NCBI GenBank assembly: GCA_040752835.1
Contig: JBFMGG010000005.1
Span: forward strand, 124,001-188,000
Origin: Campylobacterota bacterium
GTDB taxonomy: Bacteria > Campylobacterota > Campylobacteria > Campylobacterales > Sulfurimonadaceae
DNA: 64,000 nucleotides
Reading direction: 5' to 3'
Under the pieces are notes generated by a model. The model did no database searches, was not told where the DNA came from, and saw nothing but the letters and a program-made list of their open reading frames with translations. How positions within the stretch are numbered: the first letter of the stretch is position 1; every line of letters begins with the position of its first letter. Shown here one piece after another: positions 33,503 to 41,534 of the stretch. The position numbers and the translations under genes are program-made.

Positions 33503-33898
33503 ATGAAAATGATTAAAATGATGGCTCTTGCCGCACTGCTCGGCAGTGCGGCCATGGCAAACGAAACGCTGGCCCTGAACATGAGCCAGATGGAAAACGG
33601 CCTGAGCAACGTCCAAAAAGGGTTTTTGTACAATGCACCCGTCCTTATCAAAGGGGGCATCAGCGAAATCCAAAAAGCCAACGCGTTGTTTCATAACGCC
33701 GATGCGACCAAAAAGTATCTTCCTAAAGAAAAACAGCATATGAGCAACATCGCCTTCAATGCCGCGAAGCGTATCGACGCTTCGAGCAACGAGCTCATCA
33801 AAGCGCTGAATAAAAAAGAATACTCCAAAGCGAGCCAGTCGTATTCGGAGATCGTCAACGCCTGTACCGCGTGCCACGCCGTCGTTCGCGGCTGGTAA
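33503..33898 (+). CDS. Small periplasmic c-type cytochrome (cytochrome c'-like)
   Basis: The 131-residue precursor has a signal peptide (MIKMMALAALLGSAAMA) and a helical protein with one haem site close to the C-terminus (CTACHAVV), the arrangement of cytochrome c'/c-556 proteins. Possible roles are an electron shuttle from petC or a gas/NO-binding protein. It lies ten bases after petC with AAGGAG before the ATG, so it is the fourth gene of the pet operon. Confidence 0.8.
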   Translation: MKMIKMMALAALLGSAAMANETLALNMSQMENGLSNVQKGFLYNAPVLIKGGISEIQKANALFHNADATKKYLPKEKQHMSNIAFNAAKRIDASSNELIKALNKKEYSKASQSYSEIVNACTACHAVVRGW

Positions 33899-33905
33899 AG
33901 CGTAC

Positions 33906-33930
33906 CTGCGCCCCGCGGGGCGTTCCTTCG
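33906..33930 (+). terminator. Terminator-like hairpin after the pet operon
   Basis: The self-complementary CGCCCCGCGGGGCG (33909-33922) folds to a G/C stem, followed by TTCCTTC. The rest of the gap to 34043 holds a CATAAT (34011-34016) that may be the -10 for moaA. Confidence 0.55.
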
Positions 33931-34043
33931 TGTCTGCGCCTTTGGTTGTGCAGCTTTCTCTAATTCCTCCGATAAATAAAACTCCAAACAACATTTCGCT
34001 ACACTCCCGCCATAATGGATAAGGTTTAGATACAAGGATCACT

Positions 34044-35009
34044 TTGCTAGTTGACAGTTACGGCCGTACGGTCGATTATTTGAGGGTGTCGGTGACGGAG
34101 CGGTGCAATTTCCGCTGCCAGTACTGCATGCCCGAAAAACCCTTTTCGTGGGTTCCCAAAGAGAATCTGCTCAGTTTCGAGGAACTGTTCGAATTTATCC
34201 GCGTGGCGATTGACGAAGGGGTGAAGAAGATCCGCATTACGGGGGGTGAGCCGCTTCTGCGCGAAGACCTCGACGCCTTTATCAAAATGATCCACGACTA
34301 CAAAAATGACATCGATCTGGCGATGACCACGAACGCCTACCTGCTCAAAGGCTCCGCCCAAAAGCTCTACGATGCGGGACTTCGGCGGCTGAACGTCTCG
34401 ATCGATTCGCTCAAACCCGACGTAGCTGAGAAAATCGCCAAAAAAGACGTTCTCGGTCCCGTACTGGCCGGCGTGGAAGAGGCGCTCAAAGTGGGGATGA
34501 AGGTTAAGGTGAACATGGTTCCCATGAAAGGGCTCAATGACGGCGAAATCCTTGACGTTCTCGAGTACTGCAAAGCCCGCGGTATGACGGTACGCTTCAT
34601 TGAATACATGGAGAACGTCCACGCGGAGGTGAATATCAAGGGGATGCAGAGCCCCGAATTGCTGGAGATAATCGGTAGCCGTTACGCGTACGAAGACCTG
34701 GGATTCGACGGCCACTCACCATCGCACTATTACCGTCTCGAGGACGGCTATGAATTCGGGATCATCGAACCCCACAAAGACGATTTCTGCACCAAATGCA
34801 ACCGCATCCGCCTCACCGCCGAGGGCAACCTGATCCCCTGTCTCTATTTCGACGAGGCGATGAGCATCCGTGACGCCGTCCGCCGGGGAGACATCAAAGA
34901 AGCGGCACTGGTGCTCAAAGAGGTCGTCCGTACCAAGCCGGAGAAAAACCGCTGGAGCGAAGGGGATGCAGAAGCCTCGAACCGCGCCTTCTACGAAACG
35001 GGAGGGTGA
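34044..35009 (+). CDS. moaA: GTP 3',8-cyclase (molybdenum cofactor biosynthesis)
   Basis: This radical SAM enzyme makes the first intermediate of molybdopterin from GTP. The 321-residue protein has [11 protein letters not shown] (residues 18-28), [10 protein letters not shown] (~70), the second cluster [19 protein letters not shown] (~249-267) and the conserved C-terminal Gly-Gly. The start is TTG at 34044, five bases after AAGGA; the next ATG would be inside the cluster motif. queE follows after one base. Confidence 0.96.
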   Translation: MLVDSYGRTVDYLRVSVTERCNFRCQYCMPEKPFSWVPKENLLSFEELFEFIRVAIDEGVKKIRITGGEPLLREDLDAFIKMIHDYKNDIDLAMTTNAYLLKGSAQKLYDAGLRRLNVSIDSLKPDVAEKIAKKDVLGPVLAGVEEALKVGMKVKVNMVPMKGLNDGEILDVLEYCKARGMTVRFIEYMENVHAEVNIKGMQSPELLEIIGSRYAYEDLGFDGHSPSHYYRLEDGYEFGIIEPHKDDFCTKCNRIRLTAEGNLIPCLYFDEAMSIRDAVRRGDIKEAALVLKEVVRTKPEKNRWSEGDAEASNRAFYETGG

Positions 35010-35010
35010 G

Positions 35011-35769
35011 ATGCTCTACCTTGTAGAACATTTTTACTCCGTGCAGGGGGAGGGAAAATATACGGGACATCCGTCGATGTTTTTTCGCTTCGGAGGGTGC
35101 AACCTGACCTGTGAGGGATTCGGGTGCACCGAAATCGCCCCGGACGGGAGCGAAGTGATCGGATGCGATACCGTATATGCCGTCGACCGAAAGGGATTCG
35201 GCGGGATATGGATGGAGATCGAGGAACTCCAGACGCTGATCTGGATCATGAACGGCTACCGCCTTCCTCCCCATGTCGACGTCGTTTTGACCGGCGGGGA
35301 ACCGCTGGTGTACGCAAGCGAGCCGATTTTCGTTCAGTTTATCGAATACCTGGTGTCGCAGGGGCACCGTGTGACCTTCGAGACGAACGGGACGATCGCA
35401 CCCGACTTCGGTCGCTACCCTTTTTACCGGGAAGCGACCTATGCCCTTTCGGTCAAGCTCTCCAACAGCGGCGAGCCCAAAGCCCGACGGGTCAGACCTG
35501 AGGCGATCACCGCGATTGTCGCCAATGCGAAAGAGTCGTTTTTCAAATTCACCGTCGACGAGCCTTCCTTGATGAACCACATCGAGACGGAGATCGACGA
35601 GATCATCGCCGAATACCCCTTCACGCCCGTTTACTGCATGCCGCTGGGCGGTGACAAGGCGCATATCGAAGCCAACTGCGAATCGGTGATCGAGTTGTGC
35701 AAACGCCGGGGATTCATCTATTCCGATCGTCTCCATATCCGTATCTGGGATCAGAATCACGGGGTATAA
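35011..35769 (+). CDS. queE: 7-carboxy-7-deazaguanine synthase
   Basis: This radical SAM enzyme contracts 6-carboxy-tetrahydropterin to CDG in queuosine/preQ0 synthesis. The 252-residue protein begins LVEHFYSVQGEGKYTGHPS (substrate and start signature) and has the cluster stretch CNLTCEGFGC, with spacing CX3CX4C instead of the common CX3CX2C. VLTGGEPLVY is at about 87. ATG 35011 follows GGAGGGTGA. It is co-transcribed with moaA; queD follows behind its own -10. Confidence 0.9.
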   Translation: MLYLVEHFYSVQGEGKYTGHPSMFFRFGGCNLTCEGFGCTEIAPDGSEVIGCDTVYAVDRKGFGGIWMEIEELQTLIWIMNGYRLPPHVDVVLTGGEPLVYASEPIFVQFIEYLVSQGHRVTFETNGTIAPDFGRYPFYREATYALSVKLSNSGEPKARRVRPEAITAIVANAKESFFKFTVDEPSLMNHIETEIDEIIAEYPFTPVYCMPLGGDKAHIEANCESVIELCKRRGFIYSDRLHIRIWDQNHGV

Positions 35770-35770
35770 T
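35765..35770 (+). promoter_or_regulatory. -10 element for queD
   Basis: TATAAT overlaps the last codons of queE and would start a transcript near 35777, just before a strong hairpin. Confidence 0.5.
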
Positions 35771-35781
35771 ATCGAGATTAC

Positions 35782-35806
35782 TTGAGGTCGGAACAGGTGA
35801 CCTCAA
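35782..35806 (+). promoter_or_regulatory. Hairpin in the queD leader
   Basis: TTGAGGTC and GACCTCAA pair perfectly (eight pairs) around a nine-base loop (GGAACAGGT). The only Shine-Dalgarno-like bases, AAAAGG, start at the foot of the stem, 12 bases from the queD ATG. It does not match any preQ1 riboswitch class I can recall. Confidence 0.5.
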
Positions 35807-35822
35807 AAGGCAGTGACCCATC

Positions 35823-36404
35823 ATGATTATCCGTAAACTTTTCAAATTCGAAAACGCCCACATCGTCCGAGGTTGTTCCACGCAGCGTTGCCGCGCCTCG
35901 ATCCACGGCCATTCGTACAAGGTCGAAGTGCTGTTCGAATCCAAATACCTCGACCGGGGGCAGATGGTGTACGATTTCGGCCTGATGAAGCAGGGGATGA
36001 AAGAGCTGATTGATAGTTTCGATCATGCCGTGGCGATCTGGGATGCGGATCACACCGAATACATCGACGCGATGAAAGAGTACTCGGCACGGTGGGTCCT
36101 CCTCCCCGTTTCCCCTTCCTGCGAGCAGTTTGCGCGGGTCATTTTCCTGATGATCGACCGTTTGCTCTGTTCCACCCACATGATTAACGGTGAGCGCGGG
36201 GTAAGGCTGCACAGCGTCATCGTACACGAAACCGACACGGGATACGCGCAGGCGTTCGAGGAGGATGCTTATTCGGAATGGATGGGGACGATTGCGCTCG
36301 ATGCAATCCGTTTCAGCAAAGAGGTGCGTGAGGGGTGGAGCGATCCGCAACTGTGGGAAAAGGTCCTCAACGGCGATATCTTCGTCAACCCCGATACCGT
36401 TTAA
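35823..36404 (+). CDS. queD: 6-carboxy-5,6,7,8-tetrahydropterin synthase
   Basis: It converts dihydroneopterin triphosphate to 6-carboxy-tetrahydropterin, the substrate of QueE. The 193-residue product has zinc ligands in FENAHIV (~13) and IHGHSY (~35), a catalytic Cys in GCSTQRC just before, and VYDFGLMKQ (~57). It is longer than the ~120-residue E. coli enzyme; a region around 85-115 and the tail are extra. It converges with moeA, overlapping by four bases. Confidence 0.92.
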   Translation: MIIRKLFKFENAHIVRGCSTQRCRASIHGHSYKVEVLFESKYLDRGQMVYDFGLMKQGMKELIDSFDHAVAIWDADHTEYIDAMKEYSARWVLLPVSPSCEQFARVIFLMIDRLLCSTHMINGERGVRLHSVIVHETDTGYAQAFEEDAYSEWMGTIALDAIRFSKEVREGWSDPQLWEKVLNGDIFVNPDTV

Positions 36405-37618
36405 ACGGTAATCAAAGAGTTTTTTTCGAAAGCGCTGAAGGGCCAGCGCGTGGGGATCACTTTGACTTCCGAGCCTTTTTCCAGCCTTTCGAGTGCGGCA
36501 TCGACCATCACATAGGCGTTGGCGCGTGAAAGAGGGAGGACCATTCCGGGACCGAACTTCGGGCTCGGGGTGAACGATTCCCCGTCGTACCACCCCGGGA
36601 TCAGCGCCCTTCGCCCTTTTTTGACGCGGAAATCTTCTCCCATTTTCGCCGCAAGGGCAGAGAGGTATTTGTCCCCCCGACCGCTTAGTGCAAGAATGGC
36701 ACTCTGGGCGAAGAGTTCGAAACACAGCGCCGCGGCCAGGGGATTGCCCGGGAGATTGAGGACCAGCGTCGAGCCGATCCGTCCGAACGTCGTCGGTTTT
36801 CCGGGTTTGATGTCGACTGATTCGAAAGCGCTCTCAAATCCCAGTGAGGCGAACGCCTCTTTGGTATAGTCGGCATCGCCGACGCTGACGCCTCCGGAGG
36901 TGATGATGAAATCGGCACGCAGCGCGCTGCGGATGTGTTCACGGATCGATTCGAGCGTATCCTGGGCGGTGCCGGTAAAAATAACGTCACATCCCAGCTC
37001 CCGTGCCCGTGCGGCGAAAGTGGGGGTGTTGGTATTGTAAAGCTGTCCCGCACCGACGCTTTCGTAATGCATTTTCAGCTCGTTGCCCGAAGAGAAAAGG
37101 GCAATACGGGGACGGCGGAAAAGGCGTATGTGCGTAATCCCCTGCGACGCCAGTAACGCGATGTGGTGAGCGTGCAGCAGCGTGCCGGACTCGAGCAGCA
37201 CCATCCCTTTTTCGATGTCTTCGCCGCGAAGGCGGATGTGTTGGGAAGGGCGGATCGAAGTGGGGAGGGTGACGCGCCCTTCTTCCAGTTGAACCTCCTC
37301 GACGGGAACGATAGCCTCGCATCCTTGCGGAATGCGCGCACCCGTCATGATCCGGATGCACTGGTCTTCGACCATGCGGATCTCTTCTTGATCGCCGGCA
37401 AAGATGGTGCACGACTGGGTGAGGGTTTTCCCCGCATCTTCCACCCGTACGGCATAGCCGTCCATCGCCGAGTTGTCAAAAGCGGGGAGGGGATACGCGG
37501 CGCTGACCTCTTGTGCCAGAACCCGGTGAACGGCGTTTTCGATCGGCTCGATTTCGCTTTCGAGCGGATGGGAAAGCGCGTAAATTTTTTCGAGCGCCTC
37601 TTCTACGCTGATCGCCAT
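36401..37618 (-). CDS. moeA: Molybdopterin molybdenumtransferase
   Basis: MoeA inserts molybdate into adenylated molybdopterin. The 405-residue protein has FDNSAMDGYAVR (~52-63), MTGARIPQG (~100), SSGNEL (~180), SGGVSVGDADYTKE (~242) and LVLNLPGNPLAA (~290). The start is ATG 37618, preceded by GGAGG; an upstream in-frame ATG at 37651 would add 11 residues without a ribosome site. It is on the strand opposite moaA but in the same cluster. Confidence 0.96.
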   Translation of the reverse strand: MAISVEEALEKIYALSHPLESEIEPIENAVHRVLAQEVSAAYPLPAFDNSAMDGYAVRVEDAGKTLTQSCTIFAGDQEEIRMVEDQCIRIMTGARIPQGCEAIVPVEEVQLEEGRVTLPTSIRPSQHIRLRGEDIEKGMVLLESGTLLHAHHIALLASQGITHIRLFRRPRIALFSSGNELKMHYESVGAGQLYNTNTPTFAARARELGCDVIFTGTAQDTLESIREHIRSALRADFIITSGGVSVGDADYTKEAFASLGFESAFESVDIKPGKPTTFGRIGSTLVLNLPGNPLAAALCFELFAQSAILALSGRGDKYLSALAAKMGEDFRVKKGRRALIPGWYDGESFTPSPKFGPGMVLPLSRANAYVMVDAALERLEKGSEVKVIPTRWPFSAFEKNSLITV

Positions 37619-37708
37619 GGTGCCTCCTTCAAAACGGCGTGCGGATCGCACGGTCGCGGTTTTAAAAATGATAGACGATTATAGGCAAATTAAGGTAAAA
37701 TCCCCTTT

Positions 37709-38122
37709 ATGGAAGCTATGTATGCAGCGGGATTGAATATCCACTATTTCGGGGTCATTGTGCTGATGGGGGTCGTCCTCTTCAATATCGTCATGCTCGC
37801 CTTGTCGCAGCAGGTGGTTCGCTACGCGAAGCGGATGCGGATCGTGATGCCCATATCGGCATCCCTGATCGCCCTGATCCTTTTTACGGGGGCGGTGATG
37901 ATGGCGGCCAAGCAGTTGGCGTTTAACGCTTCGAACGTGGCGATGATCGCCGTCGCCGTCGTCATGATCGTGCTGGAAGCCAAGCGCTACAAAACCCTTA
38001 AACGCCGGACCGACATTTCGAAGGAAGGGGCGTTTGAAGGTTACAAAGCCAAAGCGTTCCGTTTTCTGGGGATCGAGATGGCGCTGCTGGGACTGATGAC
38101 GGGATGGATGGTGGCACTGTGA
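37709..38122 (+). CDS. Four-helix inner membrane protein, unknown
   Basis: The 137-residue protein has four helices: VIVLMGVVLFNIVMLAL, VMPISASLIALILFTGAVMM, VAMIAVAVVMIVLEA and [17 protein letters not shown]. No motif gives a function; small four-helix proteins of this kind are common in Campylobacterota. It overlaps rsmE by four bases, so the two are co-expressed. Confidence 0.7.
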   Translation: MEAMYAAGLNIHYFGVIVLMGVVLFNIVMLALSQQVVRYAKRMRIVMPISASLIALILFTGAVMMAAKQLAFNASNVAMIAVAVVMIVLEAKRYKTLKRRTDISKEGAFEGYKAKAFRFLGIEMALLGLMTGWMVAL

Positions 38123-38781
38123 AATTTTTGCTCCATCCCGACGCGGGTGCGCCGGAGCTGAGCGTCAGCGGGGACGACTACAAATACCTGATCAAAGTCC
38201 GCCGTCACAAAAGCGGTGACCTGATCGCGTTTCGCAGCCGCAGGGCATTGCAAGAAGAGTTCCGTTACCGGTTGGAGAGAACGGAGGGAAAAAGCGCGTT
38301 GTTCCGTCTTGAAAGCCGAAGAGAAGCTCCGTGCGAGGCAACCCGAAAACTGCACATAGGGTGGTGCCTCGTGGACCCCAAAACGGTGGAAAAAACCCTT
38401 CCGATGCTGAGCGAATTGGGCGTCGGGACAATAACGTTCATCCATTGCCGCCGTTCGCAGCGCAATTTCCGCCTTGATTTCGAGCGGTTTGAGCGGATCT
38501 TGGAGAGCTCCATTATCCAGTGCGGCCGCACCTCCTTGATCGAATTGCGCGAGAGCCGCAGCCTCGGTGATTTTTTAAACGACCATCCGGATGCCGTTGT
38601 CATGGATTTCGGCGGAGAGCCTTTGCGGGGAGACGAGGGGATCGACACCATCGTCATCGGTTGCGAAGGGGGATTCGACGACAGCGAACGAAAACTGTTT
38701 CGAAACATCCGTTCATTCGCGGTCCCGACCGTCCTGCGCTCCGAAACGGCGGCGGTGGCCGCTGCCGCGGCGCTGTTGTAA
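38119..38781 (+). CDS. rsmE: 16S rRNA m3U1498 methyltransferase
   Basis: This SPOUT enzyme methylates U1498 near the decoding centre. The 220-residue product has an N-terminal PUA-like part ([27 protein letters not shown]) and the knotted SAM site [15 protein letters not shown] (~180) with [15 protein letters not shown] at the end. The start is GTG at 38119 overlapping the previous stop (GTGA); an ATG at 38104 would add five residues. Confidence 0.93.
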   Translation: MKFLLHPDAGAPELSVSGDDYKYLIKVRRHKSGDLIAFRSRRALQEEFRYRLERTEGKSALFRLESRREAPCEATRKLHIGWCLVDPKTVEKTLPMLSELGVGTITFIHCRRSQRNFRLDFERFERILESSIIQCGRTSLIELRESRSLGDFLNDHPDAVVMDFGGEPLRGDEGIDTIVIGCEGGFDDSERKLFRNIRSFAVPTVLRSETAAVAAAAALL

Positions 38782-38798
38782 AAAAATCTTTTTTAAGA

Positions 38799-38804
38799 TA
38801 TAAT
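38799..38804 (+). promoter_or_regulatory. -10 element for rpmE
   Basis: TATAAT preceded by a T-rich run (CTTTTTTAAGA) stands 85 bases before the rpmE start, leaving a leader of about 75 bases. Confidence 0.55.
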
Positions 38805-38811
38805 TCGCCTC

Positions 38812-38870
38812 CAAATCATCCGCCCCCGTACGGATGTAAAACTATACCGGCCGACGTACAACGACGTCGA
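38812..38870 (+). promoter_or_regulatory. Structured rpmE (L31) leader
   Basis: Two hairpins can form before rpmE: CATCCG/CGGATG (38817-38822 with 38831-38836, loop CCCCCGTA), then CGACGT/ACGTCG (38852-38857 with 38864-38869). Structured L31 leaders that bind L31 are known in other phyla; this may be a Campylobacterota version. Confidence 0.4.
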
Positions 38871-38888
38871 CCACCAAGGCATAACCTA

Positions 38889-39089
38889 ATGAAAAAAGAT
38901 CTTCACCCTAACGTTGTCGAAGCAACGGTAAACTGCGCGTGCGGCAACACGTTTAAAACAAAGAGCGTCAAAGAATCGATCCGTGTCGATATCTGCAACG
39001 AATGCCACCCGTTCTACACCGGTTCTGAGCGTCAGGTCGACACTGCCGGACGTATCGATAAATTCAAAAAACGCTACTCGCTCAACTAA
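38889..39089 (+). CDS. rpmE: 50S ribosomal protein L31 (zinc-binding form)
   Basis: The 66-residue large-subunit protein begins [20 protein letters not shown] and keeps the Cys ligands ([16 protein letters not shown]), so it is the zinc-binding C+ type. An open frame extends upstream, but homology starts at the ATG at 38889. A terminator follows. Confidence 0.96.
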   Translation: MKKDLHPNVVEATVNCACGNTFKTKSVKESIRVDICNECHPFYTGSERQVDTAGRIDKFKKRYSLN

Positions 39090-39097
39090 TCACCCAA

Positions 39098-39128
39098 GCT
39101 CCCCGGGGAATCCCCGAGGGGCCTTTTG
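39098..39128 (+). terminator. Rho-independent terminator after rpmE
   Basis: GCTCCCCGGGG pairs with CCCCGAGGGGC (one wobble, one mismatch) around AAT, followed by CTTTTGCT. Confidence 0.75.
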
Positions 39129-39174
39129 CTCTCGCAATTACGCTTGCCTCTTTAAGGCAGAACCGGGAAGAACC

Positions 39175-39987
39175 ATGCTTTCACTTGTCCCCACTCCCAT
39201 CGGAAACATTGCCGACATCACCCTTCGTACACTAGAAGCTCTCGCGCAGGCCGAGGTTTTATTGTGCGAAGATACCCGTGTGACGAAAAAACTTCTCCAT
39301 TTCCTGAAGGAACGCTACAACCTGGCCATTGCGCAAGAGCAGCAGTTTGTCAGTCTCCACTCCCATAACGAAGCCGATTTTCTGGCGGGTTTGAGCCCCG
39401 ATTTTTTTGACCGCAACGTTGTCTACGTCAGCGATGCGGGGATGCCCGGCTTCAGCGATCCGGGGCAGATGCTCGTGCGCTATTGCATCGACAACGGGGT
39501 TGAGTACGACGTCCTTCCCGGAGCCAATGCCGCGCTGACGGCATTTGTCGCCAGCGGTTTCGTGGAGACGAAGATGCTGTTCGCGGGATTCCTTCCGCAC
39601 AAAGGGAACGACCGTTCCGCCGCGTTGCAGGAGGCCCTTTTCAACGGCTATACCACGGTACTGTACGAAGCACCGACGCGGCTGGAAAAACTGCTGCGGG
39701 AGATTTCCGCCGCCGCGCCGCTGCGGGAAGTTTTCCTGGCAAAGGAACTGACGAAAAAATTTCAGCGCTTTTACCGCGGCACCGCGGCCGAGCTGCTTGA
39801 GAGGATGGAAAAAGAGATCCGCGGGGAATGGGTCGTAGTGATCGGAGCCTCGGAGGGGAAAAGTTCGGCGCTGTGCGAAGCCGACATCCTCGCTCTCGAC
39901 ATACCCAAAAAAGCGGCATCGAAGCTGATTGCCCGGATAACGGGCGAAAATCCCAAAGAGTGTTATCAGCGACTCTTAAACACATAG
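39175..39987 (+). CDS. rsmI: 16S rRNA C1402 2'-O-methyltransferase
   Basis: RsmI methylates the ribose of C1402 in the P-site region of 16S rRNA. The 270-residue product has the tetrapyrrole-methylase-like fold: LVPTPIGNIADITLRTLEAL (4-23), CEDTRVTK (~34), SDAGMPGFSDPG (~85; usually SDAGTPGISDPG) and AFVASGF (~122). The ATG at 39175 follows GGGAAG. It stands between the L31 terminator and rlmB. Confidence 0.94.
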   Translation: MLSLVPTPIGNIADITLRTLEALAQAEVLLCEDTRVTKKLLHFLKERYNLAIAQEQQFVSLHSHNEADFLAGLSPDFFDRNVVYVSDAGMPGFSDPGQMLVRYCIDNGVEYDVLPGANAALTAFVASGFVETKMLFAGFLPHKGNDRSAALQEALFNGYTTVLYEAPTRLEKLLREISAAAPLREVFLAKELTKKFQRFYRGTAAELLERMEKEIRGEWVVVIGASEGKSSALCEADILALDIPKKAASKLIARITGENPKECYQRLLNT

Positions 39988-40045
39988 AGATATAATAACC
40001 GTTAAAAAACATTTCAAGCCCGCGGGCACAAGCAAAGAGAGCAGA

Positions 40046-40723
40046 ATGCTTATTTACGGAAAACAGCCCGTATTCTACGCGCTGGAGCGCCATAAAGACC
40101 GGATCAAGACCCTTTATCTGGCCAAAGAGATCGACAAAAAAGAGTACGGCGCCCTCATGAAAATGGGCTTCGAGATCAAGCGTATCCCTCCCAACGCCGC
40201 GCAGTCGATGGTGAAGGGGGGAAACCACCAGGGCTACATAGCCGATATCTCCCCGGTCGTTCCCTATGCCTCCCCGTTTCTCAAACGGTGCGATTTCGTG
40301 GTGGTGCTCAGCTCCATTACCGATGTCGGGAACATCGGTTCGCTGGTCCGCAGCGCGTATGCCCTCGGGGTCGATGCCCTTGTCATCTGCGGGATCAAAG
40401 AACCCAATCTCGAGCCGATTATCCGTACCAGTACCGGGGCCGCGCTCGATTTGCCGCTGGTGATCGTGCACAACATCCATGATGTCATGCACGAACTCAA
40501 ACAGTCCGGATTTACCCTTTATGGGGCAATGATGGAAGGCAAGGACGTACGGGAAACGCGTTTTGCCCCCAAGCGGGCGCTGATCCTCGGAAACGAGGGC
40601 GAAGGGCTCAGCGGACGGGTTCAAAAAGGGCTGGATGAGGGGGTGTCGATCCGGATGGCACACGATTTTGATTCCCTGAACGTCGGCGTTGCCGGCGCAA
40701 TTTTGATGGAGAGAATGCGATGA
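40046..40723 (+). CDS. rlmB: 23S rRNA Gm2251 methyltransferase-type (TrmH family)
   Basis: This SPOUT 2'-O-ribose methyltransferase is most like RlmB. The 225-residue product has an N-terminal substrate domain (IYGKQPVFYALERHKDRI) and the three TrmH motifs: NIGSLVRSAYALGVDALVI (~107), LGNEGEGLSG (~179) and SLNVGVAGAILMERM (~212). It overlaps the next gene by four bases. A second TrmH-family gene is at 54180, so the exact target of each should be treated with care. Confidence 0.85.
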   Translation: MLIYGKQPVFYALERHKDRIKTLYLAKEIDKKEYGALMKMGFEIKRIPPNAAQSMVKGGNHQGYIADISPVVPYASPFLKRCDFVVVLSSITDVGNIGSLVRSAYALGVDALVICGIKEPNLEPIIRTSTGAALDLPLVIVHNIHDVMHELKQSGFTLYGAMMEGKDVRETRFAPKRALILGNEGEGLSGRVQKGLDEGVSIRMAHDFDSLNVGVAGAILMERMR

Positions 40724-41523
40724 GTAACTACAAAACGTTTGAAGATTTGCAGGCCCTTGGATCGGAAAAAATCCATGAAAGAACCCATATTTCACGGGAT
40801 AAACTTGCGCTGGTACTGGACAAAGCCTACGACAAGATCGGGCGGGTTCAGTTTATGGGATTTCTCTCGATTCTCGAACGCGAATACGATGTCAATCTCG
40901 ATCCGATCCGCGACGAGTATGACGCCTACCGCCAAGAACACGCCGAAGCGCTTGCCCCCAAAGCATCGGTAATCCTGCAGGCCCCTTCGAACGCCAAGCG
41001 AAAATGGCTGATCGCCGGTACCGTTGCGATCGCGCTGCTGGTCGGAGGAGGCTCATTTTTGCAGAGTTTCCTCTCCAACGAACCGCGCGAAGAGGTGATG
41101 AAGCTCACTTCGCTGGCGGTTGAAGCGGTCAAAGAAGCGGCCGAAACCAATACCAGCGTCGAAACCAACGCCACCACGGAGACGAACCGCAGCATCACGG
41201 CGGCCGAACACAATACAACCAAACCGCTTTCCCCGGCTTCGGCGGGAACGACTACCATCCTTCCGAAATACAAAGTATGGGTCGGCATGATCGACAAAGC
41301 CACGGGTGCCAAAACCCAGAAAATCACGGGTGATCCGATCGTGATCGACACTTCCAAAGAGACGCTGCTTGTCCTTGGCCACGGAATGATCGAGATCGAG
41401 ACGGCGGGCGAAAAACAGCAGCTCAAAGAGAAAAATACGGTCCATTTCTGCGTTGAGAACGGTGCGCTCAAACAGATCCGCCAAAGTGAATTCATGGAAC
41501 GCAACGGCGGGAAGAACTGGTAA
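40720..41523 (+). CDS. Bitopic membrane protein, RodZ-like architecture
   Basis: The 267-residue protein has a cytoplasmic helical N-terminus (about 1-85), one membrane helix (KWLIAGTVAIALLVGGGSFL, ~90-110), a Thr/Asn/Glu-rich periplasmic linker (~140-175; repeated ETN) and a beta-rich end (KYKVWVGMIDKATGAKTQ...). This order recalls RodZ, the cell-shape protein that links MreB to the wall machinery, though the N-terminal HTH is not obvious. The RodZ call is inference. It is co-translated with rlmB. Confidence 0.5.
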   Translation: MSNYKTFEDLQALGSEKIHERTHISRDKLALVLDKAYDKIGRVQFMGFLSILEREYDVNLDPIRDEYDAYRQEHAEALAPKASVILQAPSNAKRKWLIAGTVAIALLVGGGSFLQSFLSNEPREEVMKLTSLAVEAVKEAAETNTSVETNATTETNRSITAAEHNTTKPLSPASAGTTTILPKYKVWVGMIDKATGAKTQKITGDPIVIDTSKETLLVLGHGMIEIETAGEKQQLKEKNTVHFCVENGALKQIRQSEFMERNGGKNW

Positions 41524-41534
41524 GGAAGATTACG

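Noticed and set aside
35782-35806. Calling the queD leader a known preQ1 riboswitch
   Set aside because: Loop and tail sequences do not fit the preQ1 classes I know; it is reported only as an unassigned hairpin.
38983-39174. Starting rsmI far upstream, inside rpmE
   Set aside because: The extra residues overlap L31 in another frame and cross a terminator; the family start matches the ATG at 39175.
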